Shown here one piece after another: positions 7,508 through 13,968 of a stretch of DNA of 14,805 nt. Position 1 is the stretch's first letter; each line of letters begins with the position of its first letter. Position numbers and translations under genes: made by a program. The notes below the pieces were generated by a model. The model worked only from the letters and a program-made list of their open reading frames with translations, did no database searches and was not told where the DNA came from. Source of the DNA: JAEHCY01 sp964519095 (GTDB lineage: Bacteria > Pseudomonadota > Gammaproteobacteria > Chromatiales > Chromatiaceae); the NCBI GenBank assembly GCA_964519095.1, contig CAZFHV010000078.1, positions 1 through 14,805 on the forward strand, in the 5' to 3' direction.

Positions 7508-8383
7508 TTAGTCGTAAAAATTTGGAAGCAGGGTCTGAATGGCTCCGAATGTTGGGCTGCTGACCATGCTGAACAGGAAGACATCAACTGAGAGGCCATC
7601 CCCACCATTGGGGACTGTCCACCGTACGTAACCATCCCCGAAGAAAGCGCTGGTTACTTCGTCATCGGCCTCCAGGTCGATGACATTCAAGTTGTCCTTA
7701 AAGAACGGCGTGCTGATGGCCTTACTGGTGCCGTTCCCATCATGTATCGTCATGTTTTGGGATGAGGCCATCTGCCGGGACGTCCAGATGATGATGGCGG
7801 TGTCATCACCCCCGTTCGCCCCGTCGATCAGGTACTGGATATCTACCGTGTCGCCAGTTTCTGCGAACTTGCTCGGCAGACCGGTCACGGGGGGTACGGT
7901 CCAGTTTGCTGGATTGGAGCTGATCAGCTCCGAATCATCAACATCGACCGTCGGGATATAGGCGACGTCATTGGGTGGGACGATGTAGAAAGCATTGGCT
8001 CCCAAGTTGTCGCTGCCATCCGCGCCAGTGATCTGGCCGTCGCCGTCGGTGTCGATGGCAAAAAGCAGGAATCCTTCCACGCCAGCCAAACTGGCCCCTG
8101 CGGTGGCGGTATTCCAGATAAAGGGATGGAGCTCGTTGGCCTGAATGCTGAAGCTGTTATGGGCACGCCGGTTGCCATCACCATCGAAGAACGCCCAATA
8201 GACAGTCCCAGAGTCACGGGCCAGAACGCCGACGGCGGTGATATTACCGCCCGCCGTAAAGTTTGCATAAGGCACCATCTGTGCGGAGTCATACTCGTTC
8301 GGTGCGGCGGCCTGGACAGCCGCAGAGGCACTCAAACAGGCGGCCACGCATAAACTGGTCAGGTTGACGCGGGGAGGAAACAT
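7508..8383 (-). CDS. Secreted protein of unknown function with Ca-loop-like motifs
   Basis: 291 residues from the ATG at 8383, selected for the strong AAGGAG 7 nt upstream and the signal peptide that begins there (Arg5, hydrophobic 8-24, cleavage near AVQAAA). A longer frame exists but lacks both. The mature protein is acidic and rich in Gly, Asn and Asp. It carries a DTDGDGQITGAD loop (111-122) resembling an EF-hand or dockerin calcium site, and a shorter FFDGDGN loop near 65-71. No PEP-CTERM or other sorting signal is seen at the C-terminus (LLPNFYD). I do not recognise a family. Codon use looks less GC-biased than in the flanking core genes, and it sits beside the IS scar, so horizontal acquisition is plausible. 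Confidence 0.75.
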   Translation of the reverse strand: MFPPRVNLTSLCVAACLSASAAVQAAAPNEYDSAQMVPYANFTAGGNITAVGVLARDSGTVYWAFFDGDGNRRAHNSFSIQANELHPFIWNTATAGASLAGVEGFLLFAIDTDGDGQITGADGSDNLGANAFYIVPPNDVAYIPTVDVDDSELISSNPANWTVPPVTGLPSKFAETGDTVDIQYLIDGANGGDDTAIIIWTSRQMASSQNMTIHDGNGTSKAISTPFFKDNLNVIDLEADDEVTSAFFGDGYVRWTVPNGGDGLSVDVFLFSMVSSPTFGAIQTLLPNFYD

Positions 8384-8606
8384 GATTGACTCCTTTTTTG
8401 AGGGGGCGGCAGCAAGCACTGTTGCTACCTCACGCATTTTCTGGAGAACTCGAACGCTCCACAAAAAAAGATAGCTGAGGTTTGGAACATGTCAACCTCG
8501 TCGGCGGCATCCTGTCGGAGGAGCAAGGAGCCGCCACGCCGAAGGTCCACCAGGGATCCCAGACCTGATAGTCTCTGCTTTCCCGTAAACCACCGGCCAC
8601 GCGGGC
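8384..8606. other. Divergent intergenic region with small inverted repeats
   Basis: This stretch separates the secreted-protein gene (minus) from the TIM-barrel-like gene (plus). It holds AGCAA-N6-TTGCT at about 8411-8426, upstream of the minus gene, a run of seven A's near 8464-8470, and a weak GC stem around 8499-8534. I could not assign a promoter or a known RNA family. Confidence 0.4.
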
Positions 8607-9686
8607 ATGCTCCCCCTGTCTCCAGCACTGCAGTCCTTCGCCGATCCTGCTCCCTCCGTCCCTTCGGGGTCCCTGTTGACCACCCGAAAGCCGACTACTG
8701 CCCCCGGACCCGTGGAGCTGACCTTCTTCTGTGAGCTGGGTGCCGCGCCCCTCGATGCCCTGTTCACTATGCCGGGCCTGGTGGAGCAGCTACGGGTGCT
8801 CGGGGCCCGTCTGAGCCTGGGGATCCTCGACCTCAGCCCCGAGCGCGCCGGGGTGGTGCGTCGGTTGAACGCAGCGGGCGTCCCCGTGATCGCCTGGCAG
8901 TTGCTGCCCCAGGAACAGGGCTACTGGTACAGCCTCTGCAACACCTCGGAGGCGGCGGAGCGCTACCGGGCGTTCCACGCCTGGAGCCAACGGGAGGGTC
9001 TCGTCTGGGCGGGCATCGGCATCGACGTCGAGCCCCACATCGGCGAGCTCCAGTTGCTGGTGACTCGGCCCCTGGGTTTCCTGCGCGCGGCCCTCAAACG
9101 GGGCTGCAGCAAGCGGCGCTACGAGGCAGGGCGGCGGGACTACCAGCGCCTGGTGGAGCGGATGCGGGCGGACGGCTACCGGGTCTACAGCTACGAGCTC
9201 CCCTTCATGATCGACGAGGCCAGGAGCGGCTCCACCTTGCTGCAGCGGCTGCTCGGAATCACCTCGGTGGCGGCGGACCAGCGGGTTCTCCTGGTCTATT
9301 CGAGCTTCTTCCGCCCCTGGGGAGCCGCCTTGCTGTGGAGCTACGCCCGATCCGGCGAGGCCGTCGGGGTGGGGCTGACCGGCGGGGGGGTCCAGATCGC
9401 GGGCTACCACAACCCCGTCGCCCTGAGCTGGGAGGAACTGGCGCGGGATCTCGCCATCGCCCGCCGGAACAGTCGCCAAGTCCACGTCTTCAGCCTCGAA
9501 GGCTGCGCCGAGCAGGGGTTCCTGGAGCGCCTCGCGAACCCTGACTGGGAACAGGGGGGGCACCCGCCGATGCCCTGGGCCCCTTTGGTGAGCGGCGCAC
9601 GCATTCTCGTGCAGGCCCTGCTCTGGTTCCTCGCCCGTCCCTGGATCCTGCTCCTGGTCGCCTGCGCCCTTATCTTGCTCCTCTGA
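8607..9686 (+). CDS. Unknown protein, TIM-barrel-like domain with C-terminal membrane anchor
   Basis: 359 residues from the ATG at 8607. The start is uncertain because no clear ribosome site is visible; a TTG at 8676 or GTG at 8712 would remove a Pro/Ser-rich leader. Eight strand-like segments follow in order: VELTFFCELG (36-45), RLSLGILDL (68-76), VPVIAWQLL (92-100), AGIGIDVEP (135-143), YRVYSYELPF (191-200), RVLLVYSSFF (226-235), AVGVGLTGGG (252-261) and QVHVFSLEG (291-299). This looks like a (beta/alpha)8 barrel. Acidic residues at strand ends (Asp140, Glu142, Glu197, Glu298) resemble glycoside-hydrolase-type active sites. The C-terminus (about 329-359) is strongly hydrophobic with one Arg break, giving one anchor or a hairpin. 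No signal peptide is apparent. I recognise no family; the fold is inferred by eye. Confidence 0.7.
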   Translation: MLPLSPALQSFADPAPSVPSGSLLTTRKPTTAPGPVELTFFCELGAAPLDALFTMPGLVEQLRVLGARLSLGILDLSPERAGVVRRLNAAGVPVIAWQLLPQEQGYWYSLCNTSEAAERYRAFHAWSQREGLVWAGIGIDVEPHIGELQLLVTRPLGFLRAALKRGCSKRRYEAGRRDYQRLVERMRADGYRVYSYELPFMIDEARSGSTLLQRLLGITSVAADQRVLLVYSSFFRPWGAALLWSYARSGEAVGVGLTGGGVQIAGYHNPVALSWEELARDLAIARRNSRQVHVFSLEGCAEQGFLERLANPDWEQGGHPPMPWAPLVSGARILVQALLWFLARPWILLLVACALILLL

Positions 9687-9778
9687 GCGCGGCAGCCGCG
9701 AGGCCACCCGGGGTCAGTCCCAGCCGCTCCGGGACTCCCGATCAAAACACTTGGTTTTCCCATTGACAGCCATGGGGA

Positions 9779-9810
9779 GAAATGGACATCATTCGTAATG
9801 AAATGGACAT
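9779..9810 (+). promoter_or_regulatory. Direct repeat / palindrome element upstream of rquA
   Basis: GAAATGGACAT occurs twice, at 9779-9789 and 9800-9810, with starts 21 bp apart (two helical turns). The spacer contains the perfect palindrome TCATT-CGT-AATGA (9789-9801). The element lies about 81 bp upstream of the -10 box of rquA. The arrangement suits a tandem activator site, but it does not match the FNR box (TTGAT-N4-ATCAA), and I cannot name the regulator. Confidence 0.4.
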
Positions 9811-9890
9811 GAGACCGAAACGGCGCACGGCAGCGCGCCGGCGAGGTATACCGGCGAGCTCCGGCAAGGGGGTGGGGCCGGAACTATTCT

Positions 9891-9896
9891 TATAAT
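9891..9896 (+). promoter_or_regulatory. -10 box of the rquA promoter
   Basis: A perfect TATAAT at 9891-9896 stands out in GC-rich sequence. The expected -35 position (about 9868-9873) reads GGGGGT, far from consensus, so the promoter probably needs an activator. Transcription would start near 9903, at the upstream in-frame ATG. This favours the second ATG at 9921, which has an AGGAGG, as the real translation start. Confidence 0.5.
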
Positions 9897-9920
9897 TGCC
9901 CGATGACACGAGGAGGGAGC

Positions 9921-10655
9921 ATGGAGAATGTAACCGCGACCGATGTCTCCGCACTGGAGCTGGGCAGGTTCCGCGCGTCCGCCGCCGTGGCGGTCCCCAA
10001 GTACCTTAGCGAGACCTACTGGTGGGCCTACCTGCACCCCAACGCGGTACGCCTATTCGAGCGCCAGTGGCTCGTCAACGTCATCCTCTGGGGCAATTTC
10101 GCCCGTCTGCGCGATCAGGCCCTCGACGCGCTCGGGGAGACCCTCGAGGGGCGCACCCTGCAGGTGGCCTGCGTGTACGGGGACTTCACCCCCCGCCTCG
10201 CCGAGCGACTGGCGCCAGGCGCCACGCTCGATGTGGTGGACGTGGCCCCCGTTCAGCTCGACAACCTTGCCCGCAAGCTCCGGGGGTGTGATCGGGTCGC
10301 CTTGCAGCATCAGGACTCCACCCGGCTGGCGGCCCCCGATGCCAGCTACGATCGCACCGTGCTCTTCTTCCTGCTCCACGAGCAGCCGGCGGAGTCCCGC
10401 GCCCGCACCCTTGCCGAGGCACTGCGCGTGACCAGGCCGGGAGGCAAACTGGTGGTGGTGGACTACCACAGGCCGGCGGCCTGGCACCCCATGCGCCCCA
10501 TCATGCACCTGATCCTGGAGCGGCTGGAGCCCTTCGCGCTCGATCTGTGGGAGCAGGAGATCGGCCATTGGCTCCCCAAGGGACAGCGCCCGAGCCAGAT
10601 CCACAAGGAGACCTACTTCGGGGGTCTCTATCAGCGGCTGGTGATGATCCGCTAA
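9921..10655 (+). CDS. rquA: Rhodoquinone biosynthesis protein RquA
   Basis: 244 residues of the class I SAM-dependent methyltransferase fold. RquA replaces the 2-methoxy group of ubiquinone with an amino group to make rhodoquinone, the low-potential quinone used with fumarate reductase under anoxia. Published work on the family indicates SAM as the amino donor. Diagnostic features are the conserved head YLSETYWWAYLHPNAVRLFE (28-47) and QWLVNVILWGNFARLRD. Motif I is VACVYGDFT (82-90) in place of the glycine-rich loop of UbiE-type methyltransferases. Others are DVVDVAPVQL (104-113), FFLLHEQP (149-156), and the end YFGGLYQRLVMIR. The ATG at 9921 follows AGGAGG; an ATG at 9903 is in frame but at the likely transcription start. 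It is a single gene with its own promoter, 283 bp before hupK. Confidence 0.92.
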   Translation: MENVTATDVSALELGRFRASAAVAVPKYLSETYWWAYLHPNAVRLFERQWLVNVILWGNFARLRDQALDALGETLEGRTLQVACVYGDFTPRLAERLAPGATLDVVDVAPVQLDNLARKLRGCDRVALQHQDSTRLAAPDASYDRTVLFFLLHEQPAESRARTLAEALRVTRPGGKLVVVDYHRPAAWHPMRPIMHLILERLEPFALDLWEQEIGHWLPKGQRPSQIHKETYFGGLYQRLVMIR

Positions 10656-10664
10656 CGGCTACCG

Positions 10665-10698
10665 CCCCGGGGGCCAAGCCCGTCCCTTGGCCTCGGGG
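10665..10698 (+). terminator. Hairpin after rquA, probable terminator
   Basis: Arms 10665-10678 and 10686-10698 pair as CCCCG plus GGCCAAG with a 2x1 internal loop, around a 7-nt loop, starting 9 bp after the rquA stop. A C/T-rich stretch rather than a clean T-tract follows, so termination efficiency is uncertain. Confidence 0.45.
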
Positions 10699-10938
10699 CT
10701 GGCCCTCCCCTCCTTGCCCCCCCGCGGGGCGCCCTTGACAGGCCCCTGCGCTCGTAGAACCCTATCGCCAGCGCCAGGGGGGCCGAAGCGCACTCCAACT
10801 CGCGATCCTCACCGAACGCCCGTGCCTTCGGACCTTGGGTCGTTTTGGTGTTGCCGACCACCGCCTGGGCCCATCTATCGACCACACACCCAGCCGCCCT
10901 GACCCCAAAGGGTCCGGCGTCCAATCGAGGGAGCTGCC
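10699..10938 (+). other. Upstream region of hupK
   Basis: 240 bp without a gene. A consensus TTGACA at 10735-10740 is the only promoter-like hexamer, with no good -10 at 16-18 nt (CCCTAT near 10760-10765 is weak). No GG-N10-GC sigma-54 site, common at hydrogenase operons, was found. The hupK ribosome site AGGGAG is at 10928-10933. Confidence 0.3.
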
Positions 10939-12084
10939 ATGACGGGGATCGAAGGGAGGATCGAGATCCACCTCCACCCGGACAACGACCGGGTGGAGAT
11001 CTGCTCCAGCCGTCCCACCGAGCTCTCCCGGCTGCTAGCGGGGCGCTCGGTGGCCGAGGCGCTGCGCCGGCTGCCCACCCTGTTCAGCGTATGCGGCACC
11101 GCCCAGGCCTGCGCCGGGGTACGCTGCTGCGAGCAGGCCCTGGGTCAGCGCGCCGGGGCCGATGCCGAGGCCCTGCGCGATACCCTGGTGCGCATGGAGA
11201 CCGCCCGCGAGCATCTCTGGCGCATCCTGCTCGACTGGCCGGGCTTTCTGGACGAGCCCTCGGACCGCCGGGCCATGGCCGAGGCCTCCGCCCTGCACCA
11301 GACCTTTCGGCGCACCCTCGCCCCCGGCAGCCAACTCTTCGAGCCCGGCGCCAACCTCGAGCGCAGCAACACCATGGCCGCCCCGGCGGTGATCACCAAG
11401 CTGGGCCGGCTGCTGGAGCAGGCCGTCTTCGCCATGCCCCCGGAGGTCTGGGTGACCCTGGAGGACGAAGCGGAGCTGGCCGAGTGGGCGGCGGAGGGGG
11501 AGACCAGCGCCGCCCGCCTCTGCGACCAGGTCCTTCAGAGTGGCTCGTCGGGGCTCGGTCGCAGCGACACCCCCGCCCTGCCCCCCCTGCCGGCGGAGGC
11601 CCTGGCGCCACGGCTGGCAGAGCCGGGTTTCATCGCCGCGCCGCTCTGGGAGGGCTCGCCGCGGGAGACGGGCCCCCTCGCCCGCCAGGCCAAGCGGCCC
11701 CTGATCCGTGACCTCAGCGAGCGCCACGGCAACGGCCTCATCACCCGCCTGGCCGCCCGGTTGCTGGAGTTGGCCCTGCTGCCCACCCAGATCAACCGCC
11801 AGGCGCCCGGCGAAGGCGCGGCCTCGCACCCAGGGCCCGGTGAGGGCCTCGCCCAGGTGGAGGCGGCTCGCGGACGGCTCATCCACTGGGTCCGCTTGGC
11901 GGAGCAGGAGGTGGTGGACTACCGCATCCTCGCCCCCACCGAGTGGAACTTCCACCCCCAAGGGCTGGTGGCGCGGGGCATCGCCGCCCTCGGCCGGGGG
12001 GACCTGGCCACCCGCAAGCGACAGGCCGCGCTCCTGGTCAACGCGGTGGATCCCTGCGTCGACTATCGCTTCGACACCCGCTGA
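10939..12084 (+). CDS. hupK: Hydrogenase expression/formation protein HupK (HoxV-like)
   Basis: 381 residues. HupK/HoxV proteins resemble the [NiFe]-hydrogenase large subunit and are thought to act as scaffold or chaperone when the Fe(CN)2CO unit is built and transferred into the large subunit. Here LPTLFSVCGTAQ (45-56) echoes the N-terminal CxxC region of the large subunit but keeps only one of its cysteines, with extra Cys at 58, 63 and 64. DYRILAPTEWNFHPQG (327-342) and VDPC (370-373) mimic the C-terminal region, without the final CxxH. So it is a large-subunit paralogue unable to hold the normal NiFe site. The ATG at 10939 has AGGGAG 5 nt upstream. hypD follows after 13 nt, so the two form an operon. 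Confidence 0.85.
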   Translation: MTGIEGRIEIHLHPDNDRVEICSSRPTELSRLLAGRSVAEALRRLPTLFSVCGTAQACAGVRCCEQALGQRAGADAEALRDTLVRMETAREHLWRILLDWPGFLDEPSDRRAMAEASALHQTFRRTLAPGSQLFEPGANLERSNTMAAPAVITKLGRLLEQAVFAMPPEVWVTLEDEAELAEWAAEGETSAARLCDQVLQSGSSGLGRSDTPALPPLPAEALAPRLAEPGFIAAPLWEGSPRETGPLARQAKRPLIRDLSERHGNGLITRLAARLLELALLPTQINRQAPGEGAASHPGPGEGLAQVEAARGRLIHWVRLAEQEVVDYRILAPTEWNFHPQGLVARGIAALGRGDLATRKRQAALLVNAVDPCVDYRFDTR

Positions 12085-12097
12085 GGGGGCTCGGCCC

Positions 12098-13252
12098 TTG
12101 CGCTACATCGAGGAGTTCCGCCGGGGCGACCTGGCCCAGGGCCTGGCCCGGGCCATCGCTCACGCGGCGGATCCGGCCCGCCACTACCACCTGATGGAGT
12201 TCTGCGGCGGCCACACCCACGCCATCTTCCGCTACGGGGTCCAAGACCTGGTGCCCCCCAACCTCCATTTCGTCCACGGGCCGGGCTGCCCCGTGTGCGT
12301 GCTGCCGGTGGGCCGCATCGACCAGGCCATCTGGTTGGCCGAGCAGCCTGGGGTGATCCTCTGCAGCTACGCCGACATGCTGCGGGTACCGGCCGGGGGC
12401 CGCGACAGCCTCCTCAAGGCCAAGGCACGGGGGGCGGAGGTACGTCTGGTCTACTCCACCCAGGACGCCCTGCAGATCGCCCGCGGCCATCCGGAGCGCC
12501 AGGTGGTGTTCTTCGCCATCGGCTTCGAGACCACCACCCCGCCCACCGCGGTGGCCATCCGCCAGGCCGCGGCCGAGGGGCTCGGGAATTTCAGCGTCTT
12601 CTGCAATCACGTCCTCACCCCCGCCGCCATGCACGCCATCCTGGAGGCCCCGCCCGACCCCTCCGAGGGTGCCCCCCGGCTCGATGGCTTCCTCGGGCCC
12701 TCCCATGTGAGCACCCTCATCGGCACCCGGCCCTATGAGATGTTCGCCGCGCGCTACCACAAGCCGGTGGTCATCGCCGGCTTCGAGCCCCTGGACGTGA
12801 TGCAGTCGGTGCTCATGCTGGTGCGCCAGCTCAACGAGGGGCGCTGCCAGGTGGAGAACCAGTACACCCGGGCGGTGAGGCGCGAGGGCAACCCCAAGGC
12901 CCAGGCCCTGGTCGCCGAGGTACTGGAGCTGCGGGAGGACTTCGAATGGCGCGGCCTGGGGCGCATCCCCCAGAGCGCCCTGCGGATCCGGCCCGTGTAC
13001 GGGCCCCACGACGCCGAGCGCCGTTTCAGCATCCCCCCGAGCGACCACACCGACGTCAAGGGTTGCGAGTGCCCCGCTATCCTACAGGGCGTGAAGCGCC
13101 CCAGCGAGTGCAAGCTCTTCGGCACCGCCTGCACCCCCGAGCACCCCATGGGGGCCTGCATGGTCTCGGCCGAGGGGGCCTGCGCCGCCTACTGGAGCTA
13201 CGGGCGCTTCCGGGCGAGCTCACCGACGGTGGTTGCCGACCGGAGGCCCTGA
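12098..13252 (+). CDS. hypD: Hydrogenase maturation factor HypD
   Basis: 384 residues, the normal family size. HypD, a [4Fe-4S] protein, works with HypC as the platform on which iron receives its CN and CO ligands before delivery to the hydrogenase large subunit. Visible signatures are CGGHTH (36-41), GPGCPVC (61-67), GFETTTPPT (142-150) and a C-terminal cysteine cluster (C323, C325, C338, C345, C354, C362) including GCECP and FGTACTPEHPMGAC. The start is TTG at 12098, with GAGGGGG about 8 nt before it. This gives the family's usual beginning ([M/L]RYIEEFR) and sits 13 nt after the hupK stop. The frame is open further upstream inside hupK, but that is a shadow. hypC and hypE, normally adjacent, are not here; the next gene is convergent. 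Confidence 0.95.
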   Translation: MRYIEEFRRGDLAQGLARAIAHAADPARHYHLMEFCGGHTHAIFRYGVQDLVPPNLHFVHGPGCPVCVLPVGRIDQAIWLAEQPGVILCSYADMLRVPAGGRDSLLKAKARGAEVRLVYSTQDALQIARGHPERQVVFFAIGFETTTPPTAVAIRQAAAEGLGNFSVFCNHVLTPAAMHAILEAPPDPSEGAPRLDGFLGPSHVSTLIGTRPYEMFAARYHKPVVIAGFEPLDVMQSVLMLVRQLNEGRCQVENQYTRAVRREGNPKAQALVAEVLELREDFEWRGLGRIPQSALRIRPVYGPHDAERRFSIPPSDHTDVKGCECPAILQGVKRPSECKLFGTACTPEHPMGACMVSAEGACAAYWSYGRFRASSPTVVADRRP

Positions 13253-13276
13253 GGCTGTCCCGGCCAGGGGGGGCCG

Positions 13277-13864
13277 CTAGCCGCCCCCCTCGCCCCCCTT
13301 GGGCTGCCACTCCTGGATGGCCCGTCCCCGGGAGCTGAAGGAGATGCCCTGGGAGTGGGTGGTCACCATCACCGTCTCGACGATGGGCTCGCTGATCGCC
13401 GGCGCCGCCGAGACCCACTCCACCACGAAGTTGGCGCCGGAGCCTCCACTGGGGTCGCGCTCGGGGATGAGGTACTCCACGGTGGCCATGGGGCCGAGGC
13501 GCAGGGGGCCCTCGGTGGCCTCCTTGACCCGTTGCCCGCCGGAGTCGTAATAGCCCACGGAGCGCACCACCAGGGAATCGGTGGGGCTGGTGTTGCGGAT
13601 GCTCAGGGTGACGGCCATGAGGTAACGCTGGCCGCTGCCGACGTAGATGTGGGAATAGGCCGGGACATAGACCACCTGTCCCCTGCGGACATCGACGGGA
13701 CTTGCGTCCAGGGTAACCCCACCCTCGTCGGGCAGCCGTTGCAGGGGGCTCATCTTGGGGGGTTGCTGAGCCCCCGCCCCTGGGGGAGGCTGTCGGGCAT
13801 CCCCGCAGCCGCCGCTCAACAGGCTCGCGAGCGCGACCCCGAGGACCATCAGCCGACCTTTCAT
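13277..13864 (-). CDS. DUF3124 putative lipoprotein
   Basis: 195 residues from the ATG at 13864, preceded by GGGGAGGGG. An upstream in-frame ATG at 13888 lacks this. The N-terminus is a short basic/hydrophobic signal (KGRLMVLGVALASLL) ending in SGGC20. This is a lipobox-like site, though Ser rather than Leu at -3 makes it non-canonical. The mature protein carries DUF3124 features: VVYVPAYSHIYVGSG, LSIRNTSPTDS, SVGYYDSGG, GGSGANFVVEW and QGISFSSRGRAI. It is probably a periplasmic, membrane-anchored beta protein of unknown function. The end is Gly-rich. It converges on hypD with only 24 bp between the stop codons. Confidence 0.85.
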   Translation of the reverse strand: MKGRLMVLGVALASLLSGGCGDARQPPPGAGAQQPPKMSPLQRLPDEGGVTLDASPVDVRRGQVVYVPAYSHIYVGSGQRYLMAVTLSIRNTSPTDSLVVRSVGYYDSGGQRVKEATEGPLRLGPMATVEYLIPERDPSGGSGANFVVEWVSAAPAISEPIVETVMVTTHSQGISFSSRGRAIQEWQPKGGEGGG

Positions 13865-13968
13865 GACCTGTGCCCCTCCCCCGATCATTCCGAGCCTGCG
13901 CCCCTATCCGCCCGACAGACCCGGGGCAAGCATAGCGATCTCTGGCGCCCTGCGATAGCGCCCCGGCG

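Noticed and set aside
7391..7510. Integron attC site around the long hairpin
   Set aside because: No RYYYAAC / GTTRRRY core pair at the ends of the hairpin, and no integrase or cassette array nearby.
8405..8435. Sigma-54 promoter (GG-N10-GC) upstream of the secreted-protein gene on the minus strand
   Set aside because: GG and GC have the right spacing, but the rest of TGGCAC-N5-TTGC does not match, and the site is too close to the ribosome binding site.
8470..8606. Possible cyclic-di-GMP (GEMM) or other riboswitch on either strand
   Set aside because: Some GEMM-like words were seen (AAAGCAGAG, GGTCTGGG, GACGAGGTTG), but the conserved core and its spacing are absent, and the downstream gene order does not fit.
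8790..9707. 305-codon minus-strand open frame opposite the TIM-barrel-like gene
   Set aside because: Its translation lacks domain motifs and has shadow-type composition, while the plus strand shows regular strand/helix patterning and a membrane anchor.
11708..12097. Upstream open part of the hypD frame
   Set aside because: It lies inside hupK in another frame. The family N-terminus begins at TTG 12098 behind a ribosome site.
13261..13276. Terminator between hypD and the DUF3124 gene
   Set aside because: Only a 5-bp stem (CGGCC/GGCCG) with no T-tract; too weak to call.
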